Assembly (NCBI GenBank): GCA_010092805.1
Contig: JAADYY010000118.1
Coordinates: 1-14,905 of the forward strand
DNA length: 14,905 bases
DNA from: Chloroflexota bacterium
Lineage (GTDB): Bacteria > Chloroflexota > Anaerolineae > Aggregatilineales > Phototrophicaceae
Reading direction: 5' to 3'
Shown here: one piece after another, positions 6,848-14,264 of the stretch
How positions within the stretch are numbered: position 1 is the stretch's first letter
How the letters are laid out: the number at the start of each line of letters is the position of its first letter
Position numbers and translations under genes: made by a program
Notes under the pieces: model-generated
The model's input: only the letters and a program-made list of their open reading frames with translations
Database searches by the model: none
Told to the model about the DNA's origin: nothing

Positions 6848-8035
6848 ATGAGTGATAACGACATTTTCTTGCCAGATCTTGACGCAGGCGATGAGCAATC
6901 GACGCTGCTGCGCATCCTCAACCAAGCGGGGGCGCGGCGGGTGCTGTCCGCGCCCTCACTGGATATGGGCTTGCTCGACTCGCAACCCTATCCGTTTATG
7001 GCGATTGTTGGGCAGTTCGAGATGCGCATCGCGTTGATGCTCGCCTTGATCAACCCGGCGATTGGCGGGGTGCTGCTCATTGGGCCGCGCGGCACCGGCA
7101 AGACGACGGCTGTCCGCAGCCTCATTGATATTCTGCCGGATACCGAAGTCAGCGACTGCGAAGATGGGGTATTCCCCGAAGATTTGCAGCACGACAATGC
7201 GCAGTTTCTCTACCCAGACTGCTACGAGAAGTATCACGCGGGCGAATCGATCTCGCATTATGAACAGGTCAAGCTGGTGGAACTGCCGCTCAACGCGCGC
7301 CTGGAAGATGTGGTGGGCGGCATCAACGAGCGCATCGCGGTGCAGCAAAATCGGGTGCGGCTGGAGCGCGGTATCCTCGGTCGCGCGGATAACAATTTGC
7401 TCTACATTGACGAGGTCAATCTGCTCAACGACGACATCGTTGATGCGATCCTCGATGCAGCGGCACAAGGCAGCTACACCGTTCGGCGCGGCGCGATGGC
7501 CGGGACGTATCGCGCGCGCTTCGTGCTGATCGGCTCGATGAACCCAGAAGAGGGACGGCTGCGCCCGCAAATCATGGATCGGTTTGGGCTGCGCGTGAAC
7601 GTGCGCGGCTTGATGGACAAAGCCGAGCGGCTGGAAGTCTATCGTCGGGTGCAAAGCTATCGCAAGAATCCGAACGGGTTTGTGCGGCAGTGGGAAGTGC
7701 TCACCGCCGAAACCCGCGAAGAGATCGCCCTGGCGCGGCAGCTCCTCAAGGAGACGACGCTGGCCGATGACGCGATTGAAGTGGGTTTATCGCTGGTGCA
7801 GCAGCTCGATATTGACTCGCACCGCGCGGAGTACACGATGTTCGAGGCGGCCCGCGCTTATGCCGCCGCCGATGGGCGCGACCTGGTGACGGTCGCCGAC
7901 GTGCGCGCGGTTGCACCGATGGCTTTGCGGCAGCGGCGCAGCGAGTTCATGGTCAATTTCTTCGAAAGCCAGCGCGACGAAGACGAGCAGATTCGCGCGC
8001 AGATCGATTCCCTGACTGAATCTCTGACCTCCTGA
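6848..8035 (+). CDS. BchI-like AAA+ ATPase (magnesium chelatase subunit I family)
   Basis: The protein has 395 residues. The AAA+ core starts at PFMAIVGQFEMRIALMLALINP (49-70), typical of BchI/ChlI. It has Walker A GPRGTGKT (79-86), Walker B LLYIDEV (184-190), sensor-1 GSMNPEEG (229-236), and RPQIMDRFGLRV (239-250) with the Arg finger region. A helical lid with R-x-E-x-T-x-F-E-A-A-R-type helices follows (YTMFEAARAYAAADG). In chelatases, subunit I hexamers drive metal insertion into a tetrapyrrole together with subunits D and H. Neither D nor H is nearby, so the substrate is open: it may be a stray chelatase-type ATPase, or act with a distant VWA-domain partner. A 46-residue N-terminal extension precedes the domain. 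ATG 6848 lies 8 nt after the thioesterase stop, so it is in the same operon. Confidence 0.87.
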   Translation: MSDNDIFLPDLDAGDEQSTLLRILNQAGARRVLSAPSLDMGLLDSQPYPFMAIVGQFEMRIALMLALINPAIGGVLLIGPRGTGKTTAVRSLIDILPDTEVSDCEDGVFPEDLQHDNAQFLYPDCYEKYHAGESISHYEQVKLVELPLNARLEDVVGGINERIAVQQNRVRLERGILGRADNNLLYIDEVNLLNDDIVDAILDAAAQGSYTVRRGAMAGTYRARFVLIGSMNPEEGRLRPQIMDRFGLRVNVRGLMDKAERLEVYRRVQSYRKNPNGFVRQWEVLTAETREEIALARQLLKETTLADDAIEVGLSLVQQLDIDSHRAEYTMFEAARAYAAADGRDLVTVADVRAVAPMALRQRRSEFMVNFFESQRDEDEQIRAQIDSLTESLTS

Positions 8036-8044
8036 GACGATCCG

Positions 8045-8698
8045 TTGTCACATTCCAGCAATTTGCGCCCAAACAACCGGCGGCTTGATCACCCGACGAC
8101 GGGCACGCTGGTGCTCATCATGGCACTGGCGTTGGTCTTCTACAGTTTGCCCTGGGTGGTTACAGCGAGCGCGAGCCTCAACCTGGGTGCGTATGATCTG
8201 GCGGAGTGGGCGAGTTTGCACCCGGCGGTGCGCGCGTCTACACCGCCGTTGCTGGTGACGTTCGTGCTGCGGTTGCCGCTGGTCTGCATCGCTGTGATCG
8301 GCGCATTCGGGACACCAATCACGCGGCGCTGGCTCGCTTTGCTGATCGTGGGCGGGATCAGCGTGGCGCTGCTGCCGCCGGAACTTCTACCGACGACGGG
8401 CAATCCGAATTCACAGCAGCAGTTTGCATTGGCACTCACTGCGCTGGTCGTTGGGGCGGTTGGCGTCAGCGGGATCGGAGGGCGCGGGCGGGGCGGGCTG
8501 GCCGCGCTGGGCGCGTTGATCGGCGCTGCCGCGAGTTTGATCGGGTTGGCGCTGGGTACGGATTTGATGCGGGGGTTTGATCTGCCGACGGCGGTTGGTG
8601 GCGGTGGTGTGGCGCTGGCGGGGTTGTTCGGCTTGATTGGCGTACGATTTGCGCGTGGCGCTCTGCGTCGGTCAAGCGTCGTAGACCAAACAGGATAG
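8045..8698 (+). CDS. Hypothetical six-helix membrane protein
   Basis: I do not recognise this 217-residue protein. It has a short basic N-terminus (RPNNRR), then about six hydrophobic segments, at roughly 20-40, 68-88, 94-112, 126-144, 150-172 and 184-202. A Gly-rich loop (GIGGRGRGG) lies between helices 4 and 5, and the C-terminus is basic (RFARGALRRS). No catalytic motif is visible. TTG 8045 is the first possible start after an in-frame TGA. GAGACGA sits just before it, and GTG or ATG starts near 8115-8120 would cut into helix 1. It lies 9 nt after the BchI-like gene and is probably its cotranscribed partner, but a functional link is only inferred from position. The stop lies inside the inverted repeat at 8690-8725. 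Confidence 0.7.
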   Translation: MSHSSNLRPNNRRLDHPTTGTLVLIMALALVFYSLPWVVTASASLNLGAYDLAEWASLHPAVRASTPPLLVTFVLRLPLVCIAVIGAFGTPITRRWLALLIVGGISVALLPPELLPTTGNPNSQQQFALALTALVVGAVGVSGIGGRGRGGLAALGALIGAAASLIGLALGTDLMRGFDLPTAVGGGGVALAGLFGLIGVRFARGALRRSSVVDQTG

Positions 8699-8725
8699 CG
8701 TCGCGCGCGGCAGCCGCTATCCTGT
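8690..8725. terminator. Inverted repeat between convergent genes, likely two-way terminator
   Basis: ACAGGATAGCG (8690-8700) and CGCTATCCTGT (8715-8725) are perfect complements, 11 bp, around a 14-nt GC-rich loop. The left arm contains the TAG stop of the membrane-protein gene, and the acyl carrier protein gene ends 35 bp further on the other strand. There is no T tract, so this is a hairpin of terminator-like position rather than a textbook intrinsic terminator. Confidence 0.55.
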
Positions 8726-8759
8726 CAATGATTCCGGTGTGGTGCGTGAGGGGGACGGA

Positions 8760-9008
8760 TTATTTGCCCGCTGTCATGCGGCTTTCGATGTATTCGACGG
8801 CCTCGCCGACCGTGGTGATCTTCTGGGCGTCTTCGTCGCTGATCTCGCCGCCGAACTCCTCTTCAAACGCCATAATCAATTCGACCAAGTCCAGCGAGTC
8901 GGCTTCAAGATCTTCGCGGAAGCGCGCATCCGACACCACTTTCTCGGTGTCAGCGCCCAGTAGATCAACAACAATATCGCGCACACGATCAAACGTGTTG
9001 TCAGACAT
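8760..9008 (-). CDS. acpP: Acyl carrier protein
   Basis: This 82-residue acidic protein is a standard acyl carrier protein. It has the FDRVRDIVVDLLG N-terminal helix, then FREDLEADSLDLVELIMAFEEEFGGEISDEDAQKITTVGEAVEYI. Ser38 in the DSL motif is the attachment site for 4'-phosphopantetheine. It carries growing acyl chains in type II fatty acid synthesis in the cytoplasm. ATG at 9008 is chosen because GGAGGG (plus-strand 9016-9021) is 7 nt ahead; an ATG 11 codons upstream at 9041 would place that site inside the coding region. The gene is alone on the minus strand, not beside fab genes, so it could be the housekeeping protein or a dedicated one; the sequence looks like the housekeeping type. 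Confidence 0.93.
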   Translation of the reverse strand: MSDNTFDRVRDIVVDLLGADTEKVVSDARFREDLEADSLDLVELIMAFEEEFGGEISDEDAQKITTVGEAVEYIESRMTAGK

Positions 9009-9015
9009 CAGATTT

Positions 9016-9021
9016 CCCTCC
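9016..9021 (-). promoter_or_regulatory. Ribosome binding site deciding the acyl carrier protein start
   Basis: On the minus strand this reads GGAGGG, 7 nt before ATG 9008. It rules out the ATG at 9041. Confidence 0.75.
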
Positions 9022-9061
9022 AGAGGTTGCGGAGCATACAAATTGCAAGCGTCGGCAAATC

Positions 9062-9067
9062 ATTATA
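9062..9067 (-). promoter_or_regulatory. Predicted -10 box for the acyl carrier protein gene
   Basis: The minus strand reads a perfect TATAAT here. It would give a leader of about 45-50 nt to the start at 9008. No good -35 box lies 16-18 bp upstream, so the call rests on the -10 alone. Confidence 0.4.
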
Positions 9068-9421
9068 CAGATATTGGTGTCTGCCGCTAGGGCGACAGCA
9101 TTGATCGTGGTAGGGATCGATTGGAAGTCAGTTGGGCATGAGCTGTTTATGAGCGTCTGTCAGCCGGGTTTTGAGGGCTGTTTTCAGCACAGTCCTTTCT
9201 ATGGTATGCTTACCAAAAGGTCAAGTCCACAGCGTTAGTTTATCGATGGTGGCAATCTCAACGCGCTGCACCGTAACCCACACAACGATCACGCTGGAAC
9301 AAACAAACTATCAGTTGTCGCATAATGCATCTGCGCAAACATGCGACGCCCTTTGTGCGCTATCGGCGCGCGGTTCACCCGGCAGCCGATAGCCGTTGAC
9401 TACAATGAGGAACACCATTTT
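9068..9421 (+). other. About 350-bp non-coding gap between divergent lipid genes
   Basis: No convincing coding region is present. The open frame that runs into the isomerase from 9341 lacks family similarity before residue 28. Small inverted pieces occur at 9161-9190: CAGCC 9161-9165 with GGCTG 9176-9180, and GCTG 9177-9180 with CAGC 9185-9188 around TTTT. They are too short to call an RNA gene. TATGGT at 9200 and TATGCT at 9205 are weak -10 candidates. A plus-strand promoter for the isoprenoid pair must lie here but is not clear. Confidence 0.5.
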
Positions 9422-10498
9422 ATGAGCAAAGTCACGGGGCCGCCTGCGCCCGACACTTCGACTGGAGATCGCCAAATCGAAGACCGCAAGGCGGATCACA
9501 TTCGCATTAATCTCGACCAGAACGTCCAGTTCCCGCGTGTAACCACCGGCCTGGAGCGCTACCGCTTCATGCATCAAGCCCTCCCAGAACTGGATTTGGC
9601 CGAAGTCGACTCACGCATTTCGTTATTCGGCAAGACACTCAGCGCGCCCATCCTTATCTCGTCGATGACGGGCGGCACCGAAATCGCCTTGCGCATCAAC
9701 GAGCGGCTGGCGGAAGCCGCAGAAATGCACCAGATCGCGATAGGGTTGGGGTCGCAGCGGGCGGGCATCAAAGACCCGGCGCAGGCGCGCACCTATCGAA
9801 TTCGCGCGTATGCGCCAACGGCGCTGCTGTTCGGCAACCTGGGGGCGGTGCAGTTCAATTACGGTTATGGGGTTGAGGAGTGCCAGCGCGCCGTCGATAT
9901 GATCGAGGCCGACGCGCTGATTTTGCATTTCAATGTGCTGCAAGAAGCCGTCCAGCCGGAAGGCGACACGAATTTTGCCGGGCTGCTCAGCAAGGTCGAG
10001 GCCGTGGTCAAGCGGCTGCCCGTCCCGGTGATCGCCAAAGAGGTGGGCTGGGGCTTTTCTGAGCAGAACGCCCGCGATTTGGCCAATGCTGGCGTTTCTG
10101 CGATTGATGTCGCCGGGTCAGGCGGCACATCGTGGAGCGAGGTGGAGTATCACCGCGCGCCGACGGCGTTTCATGCGCGGGTGGCCGCCGCTTTCGCCGA
10201 TTGGGGCATCCCAACCGCCGATGCAATCCAATACGCCGTGAAGGGCGCGCCGGGCCTGCCGATCATCGCTAGCGGCGGTTTGCGCGATGGCATCGACATT
10301 GCCAAGTGCATTGGTCTCGGCGCGATCATGGGTGGGCTGGCGGGGCCATTCCTGAAGGCCGCCGATCAATCTGTCGAAGCTGTCGATCAACTCATCCGTG
10401 AACTGTCCGCACAACTGCGGATCGCGATGCTGTGCAGCAGCGCTCCGACGATTGCGGCACTCCAGCAAACCCCCCTCCTGAAAGTCGAAACGTCTTAA
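9422..10498 (+). CDS. fni: Type 2 isopentenyl-diphosphate delta-isomerase (FMN-dependent)
   Basis: The 358-residue protein carries the complete type 2 IPP isomerase motif set. This includes RKADHI (22-27), SSMTGG (80-85), GLGSQR (108-113), GNLGA (138-142), LHFNVLQEAVQPEGDT (168-183), KEVGWG (206-211), DVAGSGGTSW (229-238) and ASGGLRDG (283-290). It interconverts IPP and DMAPP using reduced FMN and NADPH in the cytoplasm, and is unrelated to the type 1 enzyme. ATG 9422 is chosen because homology begins here and GAGG at 9407-9410 is 11 nt ahead. An ATG at 9341 would add 27 residues unlike the family. The prenyl synthase starts 26 nt after its stop, so the two form an operon that makes DMAPP and then condenses it with IPP. 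Confidence 0.93.
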   Translation: MSKVTGPPAPDTSTGDRQIEDRKADHIRINLDQNVQFPRVTTGLERYRFMHQALPELDLAEVDSRISLFGKTLSAPILISSMTGGTEIALRINERLAEAAEMHQIAIGLGSQRAGIKDPAQARTYRIRAYAPTALLFGNLGAVQFNYGYGVEECQRAVDMIEADALILHFNVLQEAVQPEGDTNFAGLLSKVEAVVKRLPVPVIAKEVGWGFSEQNARDLANAGVSAIDVAGSGGTSWSEVEYHRAPTAFHARVAAAFADWGIPTADAIQYAVKGAPGLPIIASGGLRDGIDIAKCIGLGAIMGGLAGPFLKAADQSVEAVDQLIRELSAQLRIAMLCSSAPTIAALQQTPLLKVETS

Positions 10499-10524
10499 AA
10501 TCGAAGTGTAGGAGATGCACAGGC

Positions 10525-11538
10525 TTGATCGCCCAAATTGCTGACCGCTACCTCGGCGCGTTGGATGCCAAGATGCGCGAGATCGTCGATTCTGCCCCGC
10601 AAGCGCCCCAATTCAACGTGATGCTGCGCTACCCGTTCGGTTGGGTTGACGAACACGACCGCTCTTACAACCAACCGACCGGCAAGCGCATCCGCCCGAC
10701 GCTGCTGTTGCTGTGTGCCGAAGCCGTCGGCGGGGATTTTCAGACGGCGCTTCCGGCAGCCGCTGCGGTCGAGATTCTGCACAACTTCTCGCTCGTCCAC
10801 GACGACATTCAGGATGACAGCGACACACGGCATGGCCGCCCGACGGTGTGGATGTTGTGGAACCGGGCCAACGCCATCAACGTGGGTGATGCGCTGTTTT
10901 CGTTGGCGTTCACCGCGCTGGCAACGCTGCAAGATTCTGGCGTGCCCCCAGCGGTGACACTCAAGTGTTGGACGGTCTTCAACTGGACGTGCCTGGAACT
11001 GACGCGCGGCCAGCACCTCGATATGAGCTTTGAGCGGCAGCCGCTGGTTTCCGTCGATGCGTATATTTCGATGATTCGCGGCAAATCGGCGGCGTTGATC
11101 GCTGCCTGTGCCCAAATGGGTGCGCTGATCGGGGCGCACGACGAAACGACGGCTGAACATTTTGCCAGTTTCGGCTTAAACCTCGGCATCGCCTTTCAGA
11201 TTCACGACGATATTCTCGGCATCTGGGGGGATGAGGTGTTGACGGGCAAGTCTGCCGCAACAGACATCATCTCGCGCAAAAAGTCACTGCCGGTGCTGTA
11301 CGGGTTGTCGCAGAGCGAAGCGCTCACAGCGCTGTATCAGCGTGAGGCGTTTACGGATGCCGACGTGACGGAAGCAGTGCGTTTGCTGGACGAAGCCGGG
11401 GCGCAAACCTACGCCCGCGACATCGAGGTGCGCTATTATGAGCAAGCGATGGCCGATTTGCGCGCGGCGAACCCGCAAGGGGCGGCAGCACAGGGCTTAC
11501 TCGGCTTGACGGAAGCCCTGTTTCAACGCCAACATTGA
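10525..11538 (+). CDS. Polyprenyl synthetase (GGPP/FPP synthase type)
   Basis: This protein of about 337 residues has GKRIRPTLLLL (53-63), the first Asp-rich motif LVHDDIQDDSDTRHGRPTVW (FARM Asp93-Asp97), and the second region FQIHDDILGIWGDEVLTGKSAATDIISRKKSLPVLYGL (225-261). The DDILGIWGD form, with Gly at the last position of DDxxD, matches the GGPP-synthase-like group seen in actinobacteria and relatives. It condenses IPP units onto an allylic diphosphate. Phe five residues before the FARM, with no two-residue insertion in it, fits a short-chain (C15-C20) product in the archaeal-type pattern, but length is inferred. TTG 10525 is chosen because GGAG at 10511-10514 is 10 nt ahead. An ATG at 10432 in the same frame lies inside fni with no family similarity, and ATG 10515 is out of frame. 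Confidence 0.9.
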   Translation: MIAQIADRYLGALDAKMREIVDSAPQAPQFNVMLRYPFGWVDEHDRSYNQPTGKRIRPTLLLLCAEAVGGDFQTALPAAAAVEILHNFSLVHDDIQDDSDTRHGRPTVWMLWNRANAINVGDALFSLAFTALATLQDSGVPPAVTLKCWTVFNWTCLELTRGQHLDMSFERQPLVSVDAYISMIRGKSAALIAACAQMGALIGAHDETTAEHFASFGLNLGIAFQIHDDILGIWGDEVLTGKSAATDIISRKKSLPVLYGLSQSEALTALYQREAFTDADVTEAVRLLDEAGAQTYARDIEVRYYEQAMADLRAANPQGAAAQGLLGLTEALFQRQH

Positions 11539-11549
11539 GCCAATAGCGC

Positions 11550-12722
11550 TCAGACCAACTCGCGGAAGATCATGTTGCTGAGCAAGCGGCCTTGCGCTGT
11601 GATGCATACGCGCTGATCATCGATGGTGAGCAGGCCCTGCGCGGCATATTTTTCCAGCGTAGGGCCGTGTGCATCCAGTATATCGACACCGAAGCGCGCC
11701 ACGAACGCTGCACGGTCGATCCCTTCCTGTGTGAGGCGCAGGCTCATGATCAACGTCTCGGCGATCTCATCTTCCTGGGTCAGCCGCGTGTGTTGATCGG
11801 TGGCGGGCGTGAGCGGAAACGTGTAGTCCGCAGTCACCGTTTCCAGCGCTTTGATGTAGCGGTGCGGCGAAAGAATCGTGGCGTAGCGCACACCGCCCGC
11901 GAAGCCGTGCGCGCCCGGCCCCACCCCCACGTATGGCCAATTGCGCCAATACTGCAAGTTGTGCTGGCATTGACGCCCCGGACGCGCCCAATTGCTGATC
12001 TCGTATTGGTCGTGCCCGGCTTGCGCGAGCATTTCCGTCGCCAAATCGTACATATCGGCTGCCAGATCGTCGTCCGGTTCTGGCAGCCGACCGCGCGCGA
12101 CCCAACTCTGCATGGGTGTATCATCTTCCACGCTGAGCGCGTATAATGAGATATGTTCGGGTTGCAGCGCCAGCATCTGCTGTAGGCTCGTCTCCCAACT
12201 GAACAGCGTTTGATGTGGTACGCCATAAATCAAATCGAGGTTGAGGTTGTCAAAGCCCGCAGCGCGTGCCGCGCTGACTGCGTGTGCGGTGGCATCGTTA
12301 TCGTGCCGCCGCCGAAACAACGCCAACTCGTTGCTGTTGGCCGACTGCATGCCAATGCTGATACGATGGAGTCCCACCGCCCGAAGCTGAGCCAGATAAG
12401 CGCGGTTCAAGTCGTTGGGGTTGGCTTCCAGGGTAATCTCGGCATCAGCGCGCACGGCAAAATGACGATGCACACCGTCTAAAATGCGCGCGAATTGCCC
12501 AGGGGTGAGTAGGCTGGGGGTGCCGCCACCGAAAAAGACGGTTCCGACCTCGGTGCCCGGTTGGCTGCGGCCAACCACCCCCAATTCGGTGATCAGTGCA
12601 TCAACAAATGGCCCGATCAATGCCTCCAGGTTGGCATAGGTGTTGAAGGCGCAGTAGGTACATTTGGTGGTGCAAAATGGGATGTGCAAGTAAATCGATA
12701 CAGGAAGTCGCTCATGTGTCAT
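11550..12722 (-). CDS. hemW: HemW-like radical SAM protein (heme chaperone)
   Basis: The 390-residue protein opens with the radical SAM motif FCTTKCTYCAF (Cys17, Cys21, Cys24). GGGTPSLL (65-72), ITLEANPNDL, RISIGMQSANSNEL, DLIYGVPHQT and YEISNWARPGRQCQHNLQYW (240-259) follow, leading to VGVGPGAHGF. The Cys-x3-Cys-x2-Cys without the extra Cys of HemN, together with the HNxxYW motif, places it with HemW. HemW proteins bind heme and are thought to deliver it to membrane cytochromes, and they lack coproporphyrinogen oxidase activity. Older annotations call it oxygen-independent coproporphyrinogen III oxidase. It is convergent with the prenyl synthase, 11 bp apart. ATG 12722 has no clear Shine-Dalgarno. 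It is divergent from the kinase. Confidence 0.92.
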   Translation of the reverse strand: MTHERLPVSIYLHIPFCTTKCTYCAFNTYANLEALIGPFVDALITELGVVGRSQPGTEVGTVFFGGGTPSLLTPGQFARILDGVHRHFAVRADAEITLEANPNDLNRAYLAQLRAVGLHRISIGMQSANSNELALFRRRHDNDATAHAVSAARAAGFDNLNLDLIYGVPHQTLFSWETSLQQMLALQPEHISLYALSVEDDTPMQSWVARGRLPEPDDDLAADMYDLATEMLAQAGHDQYEISNWARPGRQCQHNLQYWRNWPYVGVGPGAHGFAGGVRYATILSPHRYIKALETVTADYTFPLTPATDQHTRLTQEDEIAETLIMSLRLTQEGIDRAAFVARFGVDILDAHGPTLEKYAAQGLLTIDDQRVCITAQGRLLSNMIFRELV

Positions 12723-12757
12723 GCTACAATAGGGACGCCGATGTCTTAAAGGAATGA

Positions 12758-12786
12758 TTGCAGTATTGTGGCAGGTTCAATATAAT
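12758..12786 (+). promoter_or_regulatory. Predicted promoter for the kinase-propeller gene
   Basis: TATAAT at 12781-12786 is a perfect -10. TTGCAG at 12758-12763 is a partial -35 at the ideal 17-bp spacing. The leader to ATG 12858 would be about 65 nt. Confidence 0.5.
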
Positions 12787-12793
12787 ATTTCAA
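12765..12793 (-). promoter_or_regulatory. Possible hemW promoter
   Basis: On the minus strand, TTGAAA (plus 12788-12793) is followed after 17 bp by CACAAT (plus 12765-12770). The leader would be about 35 nt. It is interleaved with the kinase promoter on the other strand. Consensus match only. Confidence 0.3.
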
Positions 12794-12857
12794 GATCATC
12801 CTTTCTTTTTTCTCTCATAGCACGGTCCACAATCATGGTTTCAAGAGGCCACAGACG

Positions 12858-14264
12858 ATGCCGGATACAACCAAATTTGCAAATGAAGGCGGCGATGACC
12901 CGAATAATGGTCTAAAGGCGAATTCTGTCCTGAAGAATCGCTACCGGATTATGGGCGTGATCGGCGGCGGTGGTATGGGCACCGTCTACCAGGCACGTGA
13001 TCTCAACTTCACAGATGTGCGGCGTTTGGTCGCCATCAAAGAGATGCAAAGTGTTGCCAGCGAGGCCGCCATGCGCGCGTCGATGCTCAAGAATTTTCGG
13101 CGCGAGGCCAACATTCTGGCGACCCTGAGCCACCCAGGCATCTACAAAATTTTCGACTTCTTCGACATCAACGAACGCGCTTATCTGGTGATGGAATATA
13201 TCAGCGGCAGCGATCTGGAGTTGATCCTGACGAAGACTTCGGAACTGCCCATCGAAAAGATCGTTGATTGGTCGATTGAGTTGTGCGATGTGCTGGATTA
13301 CCTGCACAACCAGAAGCCAGACCCCATAGTCTTCCGCGACATGAAGCCTGCCAACATCATGATTGACAACCTCAACCGGGTCAAGTTGATCGATTTTGGT
13401 ATTGCCAAAACGTTCGTAAGCGGCAAGAAAAACACTATGATCGGGACAGAGGGCTATTCGCCGCCCGAACAGTACAAAGGCGATGTTAGCCCGCTGAGCG
13501 ATATTTACAGCCTGGGTGCCACACTGCACCACATCATCACGCGCAAAGACCCGCGCTTAGAACCACCGTTCAGCTTCCACGAACGCCCCATCGAAGATTA
13601 CAACAGTCACGTGCCGCCGGGCTTTGCGGACATTATCAACAAGGCGCTGGCCCATGACATCAAGGAGCGCTACCAGTCCTGCGCGCAAATGCGCAAAGAT
13701 CTGGAGCAGCTGCGCAGCGCGATGTTAGGCGTGGCCCCAATCGCGGTCGGCGCGACGGCATCACGCGCGCCCGTTGCTAATGGGGAAAGCGAAGGCGGTG
13801 ATGAAGATACACCGACCAGCTTCTTCGAGGCTTCGACCGAGGGCGAAGTGCAGCCCCGGTGGGTCTTCAAAACCGAAGATGAGATTCGGGCGACACCGGC
13901 CACGGCCCGCGAGCTGGCGTTCGTCGGGTCGTATGATACCAACATCTATGCGATCAAGCTGGAAGATGGCAGCATGGCCTGGAAACACCCGACTCGTGGC
14001 GGCATCGCTTCATCGCCCGTCATTGACGCCAACAATCGTCAGGTGCTGTTTGGCTCGGAAGATTTCAGTTTCTACGCGGTCGATTTTCACGGGCGCGAGG
14101 GGTGGCGGCACCAAACCAAAGATCGCATTCGGGGTACTGCGCGTGTTGCCCACGATCACGTGTTTTTTGGTAGTGACGATGGCAATCTGTATGCCCTGAA
14201 CGCCGCCACCGGGCGCTGCATGTGGGCCTATAACATTGGGTCGGAGGTGCGCAGCCGCCCCTAG
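12858..14264 (+). CDS. Serine/threonine protein kinase with PQQ-like propeller, ended by TAG in mid-propeller
   Basis: The frame encodes 468 residues. The kinase domain (about 29-288) has the Gly loop IGGGGMGTVY (35-44), Lys61 in VAIKE, Glu83, catalytic FRDMKPAN (Arg160, Asp161, Lys163, Asn166; Phe replaces His of HRD), DFG (179-181) and GTEGYSPPEQY (196-206). All residues needed for activity are present. A soluble, acidic linker (about 290-332) follows, then four PQQ-like propeller blades, each opening with W (WVFKTEDEIRATP, WKHPTRGG, WRHQTKDR, WAYNIGSE). No membrane helix is seen, so it should be cytoplasmic. The start ATG 12858 has AGAGG at 12844-12848. TAG at 14262-14264 stops translation after SRP. 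The next 182 codons are open in the same frame and encode four more blades, so this is half of a split gene or half of an eight-blade protein. Confidence 0.88.
   Translation: MPDTTKFANEGGDDPNNGLKANSVLKNRYRIMGVIGGGGMGTVYQARDLNFTDVRRLVAIKEMQSVASEAAMRASMLKNFRREANILATLSHPGIYKIFDFFDINERAYLVMEYISGSDLELILTKTSELPIEKIVDWSIELCDVLDYLHNQKPDPIVFRDMKPANIMIDNLNRVKLIDFGIAKTFVSGKKNTMIGTEGYSPPEQYKGDVSPLSDIYSLGATLHHIITRKDPRLEPPFSFHERPIEDYNSHVPPGFADIINKALAHDIKERYQSCAQMRKDLEQLRSAMLGVAPIAVGATASRAPVANGESEGGDEDTPTSFFEASTEGEVQPRWVFKTEDEIRATPATARELAFVGSYDTNIYAIKLEDGSMAWKHPTRGGIASSPVIDANNRQVLFGSEDFSFYAVDFHGREGWRHQTKDRIRGTARVAHDHVFFGSDDGNLYALNAATGRCMWAYNIGSEVRSRP
14243..14247 (+). promoter_or_regulatory. Internal Shine-Dalgarno-like site before the TAG-GTG junction
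   Basis: GGAGG lies in the kinase frame, 17 nt before GTG 14265, which immediately follows the TAG. It could help ribosomes restart at the GTG. The spacing is longer than ideal. Confidence 0.25.
14262..14264 (+). other. In-frame TAG within the kinase-propeller frame
   Basis: The codons around it read CGC CCC TAG GTG ACC. Blade-opening similarity runs straight through it: WAYNIGSEVRSRP before, and VTNDLIIFGADTGDVVAVGL after. This matches the W...SSP...LLFFGS rhythm of the other blades. One base change from CAG, GAG, AAG, TGG, TCG, TTG, TAC or TAT would explain it. Confidence 0.85.

Noticed and set aside
6956..7654. 232-codon open frame on the minus strand
   Set aside because: It lies fully opposite the BchI-like ATPase core. 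Its translation is His/Arg-rich and has no family pattern.
6848..8035. Evidence for photosynthesis from a BchI-like gene
   Set aside because: BchI-type ATPases occur in many non-phototrophs, and no other bacteriochlorophyll gene is in the window.
9341..9421. N-terminal extension of the IPP isomerase from ATG 9341
   Set aside because: The 27 residues have no family counterpart, and the ATG at 9422 has a Shine-Dalgarno site.
11535..11553. Small hairpin spanning the stops of the prenyl synthase and hemW
   Set aside because: TGAGC and GCTCA pair over only 5 bp plus a G-U, with no T tract. This is too weak to call a terminator.
11550..12722. Oxygen-independent coproporphyrinogen III oxidase (HemN)
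   Set aside because: The extra Cys of the HemN CxxxCxxCxC motif is missing (CAF follows), and the HNxxYW pattern fits HemW.
14262..14264. Pyrrolysine at the TAG
   Set aside because: Neighbouring blades give no reason for a special residue there, and no pyl gene is visible. Other explanations are simpler.
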